Assembly: GCA_035647455.1 (NCBI GenBank)
Contig: DASRNI010000014.1
Coordinates: forward strand, 1-6,274
DNA from: UBA1361 sp035647455
Lineage (GTDB): Bacteria > Bacillota_I > Bacilli_A > RFN20 > CAG-826
Direction: 5' to 3'
Length of the DNA stretch: 6,274 nt
The translations under genes and the position numbers were made by a program. Position 1 is the first letter of the stretch. Each line of letters opens with the position of its first letter. The notes under the pieces are model-generated. The model was given only the letters and a program-made list of their open reading frames with translations. It ran no database searches and had not been told where the DNA came from. Positions 1-5,758 of the stretch are shown piece after piece.

Positions 1-333
1 GCTGTTGACACGGAAACTGGTGAAGTTAAGGAACTTACGAAAACGTTCTACGCTGATCCGTATCCTTCGCACCAACGCGCGAAAATTGAGAGCAATCATC
101 GTCTCATTCGCCGTTTCATTCCGAAAGGAAAATCGTTTGAAAACTTAACCCAAGAAATGCTTGATTTAATGTTCTCACATATCAACAGCTTAATCCGCGA
201 AAACCAAGGTAATAAAACCGCCTACGAACTCGCGCTTAATTTCTTCGGACAAGACTTCCTTGATCTTCTTAACATTAAGTACATTAAACCAGAAAACGTG
301 GTCCTCAAACCCGATCTATTTCTCAATAATTAA
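1..333 (+). CDS. IS30-family transposase, C-terminal part (5' end outside window)
   Basis: This is the C-terminal 110 residues of a DDE transposase that would cut and join the ends of an IS30-type insertion sequence. The frame is open from base 1 to TAA at 331-333. The segment DPYPSHQRAKIESNHRLIRR (residues 19-38), followed by FIPKGKSF, matches the end of the IS30 catalytic core. There the motif DPxSxxQR...ENxxGLIRxxxPKG carries the third catalytic acid, here most likely Glu30. The following stretch (LTQEMLDLM, then HINSLIRENQGNKTAYELAL) and the tail NIKYIKPENVVLKPDLF also match this family. The DNA-binding N-terminus and the first two catalytic aspartates lie to the left of the window, so I cannot tell whether the gene is intact. 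It is co-directional with glgB but separated from it by 640 bases. The family call is secure; activity is unknown. Confidence 0.9.
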   Translation, partial: AVDTETGEVKELTKTFYADPYPSHQRAKIESNHRLIRRFIPKGKSFENLTQEMLDLMFSHINSLIRENQGNKTAYELALNFFGQDFLDLLNIKYIKPENVVLKPDLFLNN

Positions 334-381
334 ATAAAAAAACGGTTAGATTTTTCGCACCTTCTAACCGTTTATTGAGAA
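320..381. repeat. Interrupted 19-bp inverted repeat spanning the transposase stop
   Basis: The right arm is 19 continuous bases, TCTAACCGTTTATTGAGAA (363-381). Its complement is present on the left in two blocks, TTCTCAAT (320-327) and AAACGGTTAGA (340-350), separated by 12 bases (328-339) that include the TAA stop. The last transposase codons are therefore part of the outer stem. It could be a longer terminator, part of the element's end structure, or a palindrome interrupted by a short insertion. Confidence 0.55.
340..373. terminator. 11-bp perfect hairpin after the transposase, probable bidirectional terminator
   Basis: AAACGGTTAGA (340-350) is the exact reverse complement of TCTAACCGTTT (363-373), with a 12-base loop. 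It begins 7 bases after the transposase stop, where a terminator is expected. On the plus strand it is followed only by TTTATTG, a weak U-tract. On the minus strand it is followed by a long T-rich run, the complement of AAATAAAAAAA (332-342), so it looks stronger as a minus-strand terminator. Stem and loop are read directly; termination is inferred. Confidence 0.6.
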
Positions 382-417
382 GAAACACCTTTGGGCTCAA
401 CACTCAACAACTTGTCA

Positions 418-441
418 CCTTAACTTTTTTCGCGGTTAAGG
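418..441. repeat. 7-bp hairpin CCTTAAC/GTTAAGG with T-rich loop
   Basis: CCTTAAC (418-424) pairs perfectly with GTTAAGG (435-441) across the loop TTTTTTCGCG. The loop shares TTTTTCGC with the hairpin at 340-373 and has it in the same place, at the 5' side of the loop. No T-tract follows on the plus strand, so it does not look like a forward terminator. It may be part of the insertion sequence's end or of a small RNA; its role is unknown. Confidence 0.4.
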
Positions 442-752
442 ACGAGTCTGTTTTTTGGTGTTTTGTTTTCTCTTTTCCCACCTTTATTATACATTTTTTT
501 CTTAAATTGCAATATCTTTTTTGGACTTTTGTTTACATAACGTCTGATCTTTTTGTTTTGCCGCTAGTTAAAAACGTTTTGTCATCTTTACTTCTTCATG
601 TATCGCAAAATAATTTGCTACGACTTTCCTACGTGATTTTTTAAGAATTATTTTAGTAATTATAAACCAAAAGAAACGGACAGAGTGACAGCTAGATTAA
701 GTGCAGCTAAAAGGATTTATTAGTGACTCTTTTATAAAGGAAAACTCGATTA

Positions 753-767
753 TATAAGTCACTTATA
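753..767. promoter_or_regulatory. Perfect palindrome TATAAGT-C-ACTTATA, candidate operator
   Basis: Seven-base arms flank one central base, the geometry of a dimeric repressor or activator site rather than an RNA hairpin. It lies 3 bases upstream of the TTGAAA of the candidate glgB promoter. A related half-site AGTGACT occurs at 722-728, and TTATAAAG is repeated at 732-739 and 763-770, 31 bases apart, close to three helical turns. No known regulator motif was matched. Symmetry is observed; function is inferred from position. Confidence 0.3.
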
Positions 768-770
768 AAG

Positions 771-798
771 TTGAAAAACAGCTTTTGTGGGTTAAATT
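771..798 (+). promoter_or_regulatory. Candidate promoter for the glgB-glgP operon
   Basis: TTGAAA (771-776, 5 of 6 to the -35 consensus) is followed after 16 bases by TAAATT (793-798, 4 of 6 to the -10 consensus). Transcription would start near 805 and give a leader of about 170 bases that includes the alternative hairpins at 858-945. A rival is the perfect TATAAT at 948-953, but it has no good -35 and would place the start only a few bases before the ribosome binding site. In AT-rich DNA either match may be chance. Confidence 0.3.
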
Positions 799-857
799 AT
801 ATTTAAAGCACGTTAATTTGTGTCCTTACTTATTGTTAGCGCATCTTTTTTTACTCT

Positions 858-891
858 TTTTCCCCCTAAATACACGAAAATAAGGGGAAAA
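858..891 (+). promoter_or_regulatory. Candidate antiterminator hairpin in the glgB leader
   Basis: TTTTCCCC (858-865) is the exact complement of GGGGAAAA (884-891), giving an 8-bp stem with an 18-base loop. Its 3' arm is the same segment that forms the 5' arm of the terminator-like hairpin at 884-945, so the two structures cannot coexist in one RNA. No ligand-binding class or leader peptide was recognised. Confidence 0.3.
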
Positions 892-945
892 CACGACAAA
901 ACACCCTTGTTTTGACTGTTAAGTTTTGTTTTAAGCCCCTTTTTT
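884..945 (+). terminator. Candidate attenuator terminator upstream of glgB
   Basis: GGGGAAAAC (884-892) pairs with GTTTT (928-932) and CCCC (936-939), leaving the bulge AAG at 933-935. The stem runs directly into a T-run at 940-945. A second perfect hairpin, CAAAACA (897-903) with TGTTTTG (908-914), sits inside it. The structure ends 17 bases before the glgB ribosome binding site, so termination here would silence the operon. Pairing is read from the sequence; attenuation is an inference. Confidence 0.35.
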
Positions 946-962
946 ATTATAATAATAAAAGT

Positions 963-969
963 AAGGAGG
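963..969 (+). promoter_or_regulatory. Ribosome binding site of glgB
   Basis: AAGGAGG is a full match to the anti-Shine-Dalgarno end of 16S rRNA, with a short 4-base spacer to the ATG at 974. It fixes the glgB start and predicts strong initiation. Confidence 0.85.
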
Positions 970-973
970 GTTT

Positions 974-2809
974 ATGGCATTTATCGATGAATTCCTTATG
1001 GGGTTTACAACCGAAGCACATAAATACTTTGGCGCACATTTTGTTAAAGCAAAAGGCCGCCGTAAAGCACACGTTGTCTTCAGGTTATACGCACCAGGAG
1101 CGAGTGATGTTAGTCTTGTTGGTGATTTCAATAGTTGGAATGACCAAAAGCATAAAATGAAAAAAATCGATTATCGCGGTGTATGGGAAATAAAAATCAA
1201 CGAACTTGAAAATTACATGAACTATAAATATAAGTTCCGTAATGCGCAAGGTCATACGGTTGAAAAAAGTGACCCGTATGCCTTTTTTAGTGAAGAACCG
1301 CCCGGCAGTGCCTCCCGGCTTTTCGATATTGAAGGTTTCGTCTGGCATGACGAAGAGTACTTAAAGACGCGCTCACGCGGGCACGACGAACCAATTTCAA
1401 TCTATGAAATACATTTAGGGAGCTGGAAAGGGAAAGAAAACGGGCGCACTCTTAGCTACGAAGAAATAGCCGACCATTTAATTCCGTATGTTTTAGACCA
1501 CGGTTTTACGCATGTCGAAATTATGCCGATCTTGCAGCATCCGTTCGCTGGTAGTTGGGGATATCAAGCAACCGGCTTTTATAGCGTTGATTCGCGTTAC
1601 GGGAATCCGTTTCAACTCATGAGTTTTGTCGACCGGCTGCACCAAGCAGGGATTGGTGTTATTCTTGACTTCGTTCCTGTGCATTTTGCGAACGACTATT
1701 TTGGTCTTATTGAGTTTGACGGCACGAAAATGTTTGAATATAGTGATCCCGAACATACGTTTAGTCAGTGGGGTTCACCGCAGTTTGATTTAGGCAAAGA
1801 TCCAGTCCGGAGTTTCTTAATTAGCGCAATCTTTTATTTCCTTGAATACTTTCATTTCGATGGGATTAGAATTGACGCGGTTAGTAACATCGTTTACTGG
1901 CACGGTAATAGTCAACGCGGCGAAAATCACGGTGGGATTGAGTTCTTAAAGCGGCTGAACGGTAAAGTTCATCACGAGTTTCCAACTGTCATGATGATCG
2001 CCGAAGATAGCACCGCCTTCAGCGGCACAACGCGTGACGTTGAGCACGGTGGGCTTGGCTTTGATTATAAATGGGACTTAGGCTGGATGAACGATACACT
2101 TAAGTACTATAGTAAAGATCCTATTTATAAAAAGTACGATCATAACTTACTCACATTTTCGATGCACTATTTCTTTAGTGAAAACTTTATGCTCCCGTTA
2201 AGTCACGACGAAGTCGTGCACGGTAAAGGGACAATCATTAATAAGATGTGGGGGAACTATGACCAAAAGTTCGCACTCATTCGTAACCTTTATACGTACC
2301 AATTCGCCCACCCCGGGAAGAAACTTAATTTCATGGGCAACGAAATAGCGTCGTTTGACGAATGGGACGAAACAAAAAGCTTACCGTGGGAACTCAAGAG
2401 CTTCCCGAAGCATGACAGTGTAAGTCGCTTAATTCGTGATCTTAACTTAATTTATAAAGCCGAGAAAGCGATGCATGTTGCCGAATATAACGCGATTAAC
2501 TTCGTCTGGTTAATGGTCAACAACCGAGACCAAAGTGTCTTTGCGTTTGAACGTCGCTATCAGGATGAAGTACTCGTCTTTGTTTTTAATATGACCCAGA
2601 ACTTTTATGAAGAGTACGACATCGGCGTCTTTAAAGAAGGCGAATACACGGAAATCTTTAATAGCGATAAAGATGTTTATGGCGGCTATAACCAGTATAA
2701 CGGTTTACCGCTATTGACACGGAAAGGTCCAGGACCCGAACTTAAACCGCATATTGTGACGATTAAACTTGGCTCAAATGCGGCGTTAATTCTTAAAAAA
2801 ACAAAATAA
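974..2809 (+). CDS. glgB: 1,4-alpha-glucan (glycogen) branching enzyme, GH13
   Basis: A cytoplasmic enzyme that cuts an alpha-1,4-glucan chain and rejoins the piece through an alpha-1,6 bond, branching glycogen. The 611 residues are close to N1-less Firmicute enzymes and shorter than the roughly 730 of E. coli GlgB. A CBM48-like domain covers about residues 30-120 (LYAPGASDVSLVGDFNSWN at 38-56). The GH13 barrel follows, with four conserved regions: DFVPVHF (232-238), DGIRIDAV (296-303) with nucleophile Asp301, IAEDST (342-347) with acid/base Glu344, and LPLSHDEVVHGK (407-418) with His411-Asp412. All catalytic residues are present. Two usually conserved stretches vary: the family's FGQ-type motif reads IAS at 448-450 (GNEIASFDEW), and the usual LDW reads LPW. 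A C-terminal all-beta domain ends the protein. ATG 974 is set by the strong ribosome binding site. It is the first gene of the operon, 35 bases before glgP. Confidence 0.95.
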   Translation: MAFIDEFLMGFTTEAHKYFGAHFVKAKGRRKAHVVFRLYAPGASDVSLVGDFNSWNDQKHKMKKIDYRGVWEIKINELENYMNYKYKFRNAQGHTVEKSDPYAFFSEEPPGSASRLFDIEGFVWHDEEYLKTRSRGHDEPISIYEIHLGSWKGKENGRTLSYEEIADHLIPYVLDHGFTHVEIMPILQHPFAGSWGYQATGFYSVDSRYGNPFQLMSFVDRLHQAGIGVILDFVPVHFANDYFGLIEFDGTKMFEYSDPEHTFSQWGSPQFDLGKDPVRSFLISAIFYFLEYFHFDGIRIDAVSNIVYWHGNSQRGENHGGIEFLKRLNGKVHHEFPTVMMIAEDSTAFSGTTRDVEHGGLGFDYKWDLGWMNDTLKYYSKDPIYKKYDHNLLTFSMHYFFSENFMLPLSHDEVVHGKGTIINKMWGNYDQKFALIRNLYTYQFAHPGKKLNFMGNEIASFDEWDETKSLPWELKSFPKHDSVSRLIRDLNLIYKAEKAMHVAEYNAINFVWLMVNNRDQSVFAFERRYQDEVLVFVFNMTQNFYEEYDIGVFKEGEYTEIFNSDKDVYGGYNQYNGLPLLTRKGPGPELKPHIVTIKLGSNAALILKKTK

Positions 2810-2844
2810 AACAAATAAAAAGAAAAGATAGGAGTATTTAATTT

Positions 2845-5247
2845 ATGTTTACATCAATTAAAAATTTTCAAAGTGAATACAAAACGCGACTCGATGCGAA
2901 GTATGGTGTGAGTGTCGCGGATAGTCACGTAACCGAACGTTACGACATACTAGGGAGCATGGTTCGCGACTATGCAAACACAAGTTGGCGCGAAAGTAAA
3001 GATACGGTCAACAAAAAGCATAAGAAACAATTAATTTATTTCTCAATGGAATTCTTAATTGGACGCTTGCTCACAAATAACTTAATTAACTTAGGCATTT
3101 ATGAACTAGTTAATGACGGCCTTAAAGATCTTGGGATTAATCTCCATGACTTAGAAGAAGAAGAAAGTGATGCTGGACTTGGTAACGGCGGTCTTGGTCG
3201 CCTTGCTGCATGTTTTTTAGACTCAATTGCTAGTCTTGGTTACGCTGGTAACGGACATACAATTCGGTACGAATACGGCTTTTTCCGCCAAAAGATTGTC
3301 GATAATAAACAAATTGAACTACCCGACCAATGGTTAGTAAACGGTAACGTCTGGGAAGTAAGAAAACCAAAGCACGCTGTTGATGTAAAGTTTTACGGTC
3401 ACGCTGAAACGTACCGCAAGAAAGACGGCACATTTGGCATTAAAACCGTGAATCCAACTGTTGTAAAAGCTGTGCCTTACGATATGACGGTAATTGGTTA
3501 CGGCAACGAAGTCGCGAACACACTGCGGCTATGGAGCGCGGAACCTAGTGAAGATAAACTGCCAACACGTGAACCGTTTGATCAGTACTTAACAACGCTC
3601 CGCGAAATTAATCATGGGCTCTATCCGGACGACTCGACCGAAAAAGGGAAGATGCTCCGCTTACGGCAGCAGTACTTCTTAGTTAGTGCTGGACTTCAAA
3701 GCGCTGTCCGTGGTCATTTACGTCGTCACGGTACACTCAGAAACTTTGCCGAGCTTTATGTTTTTCAACTTAACGACACGCATCCAATTTTAGGAATCCC
3801 TGAACTCATGCGCATTCTTGTTGATGACCATGAATTCGGTTGGGATGAAGCGTGGAGTATTGTCACTAAAACATTTGCGTACACAAACCATACGGTAATG
3901 ATTGAAGCACTGGAAAAGTGGCCAATTCATTACGTCCAACATCTAGTGCCGCGTAATTATATGATTATTGAAGAAATTCACCGTCGTCACCAAAAAGAAC
4001 TTGCCGAAAAAGGCGCAAGTGCGGCGGAAAAGAGTGCAATGGCGATTCTCCGTGACGGGATGATTCATATGACGAACTTAGCGATCGTTACGTGTTTCAG
4101 CGTTAACGGTGTTGCCGCGCTCCATACGGAAATTCTTAAAGGGCAAACTTTTAAAGAGTTTTATAAGTATTACCCGGAAAAGTTTAATAATAAAACAAAC
4201 GGCATTACGCACCGGCGTTGGTTTTTAGCAAGTAACCCTGAACTTAGTAGTTACTTAACAAACTTAATTGGTGCAAGCTATATTACGAACCCGGATGACT
4301 TTGAAAAGTTAATTCCTTATATTAATGACAAAAAAGTCCAGAAGAAGTTTTTCCAAATTAAGAAACAAAAGAAAGAAGTACTTGCCGCTTATATTAAAGA
4401 GCATAACGGGATTACAATTGATGTTGATTCAATCTTTGACGTCCAAATTAAACGTCTTCACGCGTATAAACGTCAACTCATGAACGTCTTCCGCATTATG
4501 ACCCTTTACTTTGCGCTTAAGCGTGATCCAAAGTTCAAAATGCATCCAATCACGTTTATCTTTGGGGCGAAAGCAGCGCCAAGTTATTACTTTGCGAAAA
4601 AAGTGATTGAACTCATTAATAGCGTTGCGGAAGTGATTAATAATGACAGAGAAGTAAACGGGCTCATGAAAGTCGTCTTTATAGAAAACTACGGTGTTCG
4701 TACGGCGGAAATTATTATTCCGGCAACGGACATTAGTGAACAAATAAGTACGGCCGGTAAAGAAGCAAGCGGAACAGGTAATATGAAGTTTATGATGAAC
4801 GGTGCCTTAACGCTTGGAACACTTGACGGTGCGAACGTAGAAATTAATGAGCGCGTTGGTGACGAGCATTCGTTTATCTTTGGTCTTCGTGAACCAGAAG
4901 TCTTGAAACTCAAAGCGGAAAACGGTTATTCACCGTGGGTTGTTTACGAAACAAACCCGGAAATTAAACGTGTCTTAGATAGTTTAATTGATGGAACATG
5001 GAGTAATGGTAACCCGCATACATTTAAACCAATCTTTGATGAAATTATGAACCGTGGTGATGAGTTCTTAGTGCTCAAAGATTTACCAGCGTACGTCAAA
5101 CGTACGGATGACATTGTGACTTATTACCGCGATAAAGCGAAGTGGGCAGAAAGCGCACTCTATAACATCGCAAAAAGTGGCTTCTTTAGTAGTGACCGCA
5201 CGATTAAACAATATATTAATGATATTTGGGGCATTGATAAACTTTAG
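2845..5247 (+). CDS. glgP: Glycogen/alpha-glucan phosphorylase, GT35
   Basis: A cytoplasmic PLP enzyme that removes glucose from non-reducing ends of glycogen or maltodextrin with phosphate, giving glucose-1-phosphate. The 800 residues are normal for bacterial GT35 enzymes. Visible motifs are YFSMEFLIGR (65-74), GLGNGGLGRLAACFLDS (111-127), QLNDTHP (308-314), TNHTVMIEALEKWP (347-360) with His349, NKTNGITHRRW (449-459), and DVQIKRLHAYKRQ (532-544) with phosphate-site Lys536 and Arg537. The PLP site is EASGTGNMKF, with the Schiff-base lysine Lys648. The N-terminus is short, without the regulatory extension of animal phosphorylases. The start ATG has AGGAG at 2830-2834, a 10-base spacer. Substrate preference between glycogen and maltodextrin cannot be read from the sequence; pairing with glgB favours glycogen. 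The TAG stop is 3 bases before the next gene. Confidence 0.95.
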   Translation: MFTSIKNFQSEYKTRLDAKYGVSVADSHVTERYDILGSMVRDYANTSWRESKDTVNKKHKKQLIYFSMEFLIGRLLTNNLINLGIYELVNDGLKDLGINLHDLEEEESDAGLGNGGLGRLAACFLDSIASLGYAGNGHTIRYEYGFFRQKIVDNKQIELPDQWLVNGNVWEVRKPKHAVDVKFYGHAETYRKKDGTFGIKTVNPTVVKAVPYDMTVIGYGNEVANTLRLWSAEPSEDKLPTREPFDQYLTTLREINHGLYPDDSTEKGKMLRLRQQYFLVSAGLQSAVRGHLRRHGTLRNFAELYVFQLNDTHPILGIPELMRILVDDHEFGWDEAWSIVTKTFAYTNHTVMIEALEKWPIHYVQHLVPRNYMIIEEIHRRHQKELAEKGASAAEKSAMAILRDGMIHMTNLAIVTCFSVNGVAALHTEILKGQTFKEFYKYYPEKFNNKTNGITHRRWFLASNPELSSYLTNLIGASYITNPDDFEKLIPYINDKKVQKKFFQIKKQKKEVLAAYIKEHNGITIDVDSIFDVQIKRLHAYKRQLMNVFRIMTLYFALKRDPKFKMHPITFIFGAKAAPSYYFAKKVIELINSVAEVINNDREVNGLMKVVFIENYGVRTAEIIIPATDISEQISTAGKEASGTGNMKFMMNGALTLGTLDGANVEINERVGDEHSFIFGLREPEVLKLKAENGYSPWVVYETNPEIKRVLDSLIDGTWSNGNPHTFKPIFDEIMNRGDEFLVLKDLPAYVKRTDDIVTYYRDKAKWAESALYNIAKSGFFSSDRTIKQYINDIWGIDKL

Positions 5248-5250
5248 TTT

Positions 5251-5745
5251 ATGCAGTTACTTACAAAACCTTACTTAACAATGCAGCGTGAACTTGATCA
5301 AGTTATTATGACGAATCATCAAGTTACATACAAGAACACAAAGAAAGAGCGTTTTCTCGCTCTTTTTGTTGAACTAAGTGAACTCGCGAATGAATCAAGA
5401 AGTTTTAAGTATTGGTCAAAGAAAAGCCCGAGTCCCCGTGCAGTGCTCCTTGACGAATATGCCGACGGGATTCATTTCTTTTTTAGTCTCGCGCTTGCCT
5501 ACGAATTAACGCTGCCTGAAACGGTAGAAGCAAGTGACACTAATGAAGACTTAACAACACACTTTTTAAGCGTAATTACGAGTGTCACGAAGTTTTATGA
5601 AGCACCCTGCACGGCAACTTTCGTAACAAGCTTAAGTATGTACTTAAGTTTAGGGAAAGCGCTTTACTTTAGTGAAAGTGATATAAAAGACGCATACGAC
5701 AAGAAGATGATGGTAAACTATAAACGCCAAGAAAATGATTATTAG
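5251..5745 (+). CDS. All-alpha dimeric dUTPase family protein (MazG-like fold)
   Basis: Likely hydrolyses dUTP to dUMP and pyrophosphate, keeping uracil out of DNA and supplying the dTMP precursor. The 164 residues match the dimeric all-alpha dUTPase family, unrelated to the trimeric beta-barrel Dut. ELSELANESRSFKYWS (41-56) carries the metal-binding ExxE (Glu41, Glu44), and DEYADGIHFFFSLAL (68-82) carries ExxD (Glu69, Asp72), 24 residues apart as in the MazG superfamily. The tail AYDKKMMVNYKRQENDY fits the family's KN..N..RQ..Y nucleotide-binding end. No Shine-Dalgarno precedes ATG 5251, 3 bases after the glgP stop, so translation probably depends on ribosomes finishing glgP. Met11 and Met20 also lack one, and the segment before the first helix resembles the family's usual start. 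A terminator-like hairpin lies inside at 5342-5367. A related dNTP pyrophosphatase activity is possible. Confidence 0.85.
   Translation: MQLLTKPYLTMQRELDQVIMTNHQVTYKNTKKERFLALFVELSELANESRSFKYWSKKSPSPRAVLLDEYADGIHFFFSLALAYELTLPETVEASDTNEDLTTHFLSVITSVTKFYEAPCTATFVTSLSMYLSLGKALYFSESDIKDAYDKKMMVNYKRQENDY
5342..5370 (+). terminator. Terminator-like hairpin inside the dUTPase coding sequence
   Basis: AAAGAGCG (5344-5351) pairs exactly with CGCTCTTT (5358-5365) around the 6-base loop TTTTCT. The stem extends by a G-U pair (5343/5366) and an A-T pair (5342/5367). A T-rich tail, CTTTTTGTT, follows. It has the form of an intrinsic terminator about 95 bases after the glgP stop, but the codons it covers (KKERFLALFVE) match the dUTPase family, so it is embedded in a real gene. 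It may give partial termination when the gene is not translated. Confidence 0.4.
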
Positions 5746-5758
5746 AAAGTAGGAAAAA

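Larger units (their letters stand above)
1..421 (+). mobile_element. Right-hand part of an IS30-family insertion sequence, end not defined
   Basis: The transposase implies an insertion sequence that enters from the left. IS30 elements usually end within about 100 bases of the transposase stop, so the right terminal repeat should lie roughly between 334 and 441. The stretch around 397-421, with its repeated TCAACA, is a possible terminal repeat, but the left end is outside the window and no target-site duplication can be checked. The end coordinate is a guess. Confidence 0.35.
334..480 (-). ncRNA. Speculative minus-strand small RNA
   Basis: Reading the minus strand, a perfect TATAAT hexamer lies at 491-486. 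A start near 480 would give a transcript of about 145 bases containing hairpin 441-418 and ending at hairpin 373-340 followed by a T-rich run. Against it, the -35 region is poor: TTGCAA at 512-507 with only 15 bases of spacing. TATAAT is also common by chance in DNA this AT-rich. No known RNA family was recognised. Listed because promoter-like, structural and terminator-like elements occur in the right order. Confidence 0.15.
334..973. other. 640-base non-coding region between transposase and glgB
   Basis: No reading frame here combines a start codon, a ribosome binding site and a plausible protein. It is clearly more AT-rich than the flanking genes. From about 440 to 660 the plus strand is strongly T-rich, with runs of T broken by short mixed words. 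What it holds, left to right: hairpin 340-373, hairpin 418-441, a palindrome AAAACGTTTT at 571-580, a palindrome at 753-767, a possible promoter at 771-798, alternative hairpins at 858-945 and the glgB ribosome binding site at 963-969. No tRNA, rRNA or riboswitch class that I know was recognised. Confidence 0.7.

Noticed and set aside
568..583. Catabolite-responsive (cre/CcpA) site around AAAACGTTTT at 571-580
   Set aside because: Only the central palindrome fits; the outer TG and CA positions of the cre consensus do not, and it lies about 400 bases before glgB.
605..618. Inverted repeat GCAAA/TTTGC
   Set aside because: Five-base arms are expected by chance at this length and composition, and nothing around it supports a function.
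375..644. Open frame of 89 codons with a TTG start, Phe- and Leu-rich
   Set aside because: No ribosome binding site, start lies inside the hairpin flank, and the hydrophobic composition is simply what T-rich DNA encodes. No resemblance to a known membrane protein.
820..915. Possible 31-codon leader peptide starting at GTG 820 and ending inside the terminator-like hairpin
   Set aside because: No Shine-Dalgarno before the GTG and no run of regulatory codons; the overlap with the hairpins is probably coincidental.
912..953. Promoter built from TTGACT (912-917) and TATAAT (948-953)
   Set aside because: The spacing is 30 bases, far from 16-18, and no better -35 is present for the perfect TATAAT.
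334..973. CRISPR array, tRNA, or toxin-antitoxin pair in the intergenic region
   Set aside because: No regularly spaced repeats, no cloverleaf or CCA-type end, and no pair of small open frames with ribosome binding sites.
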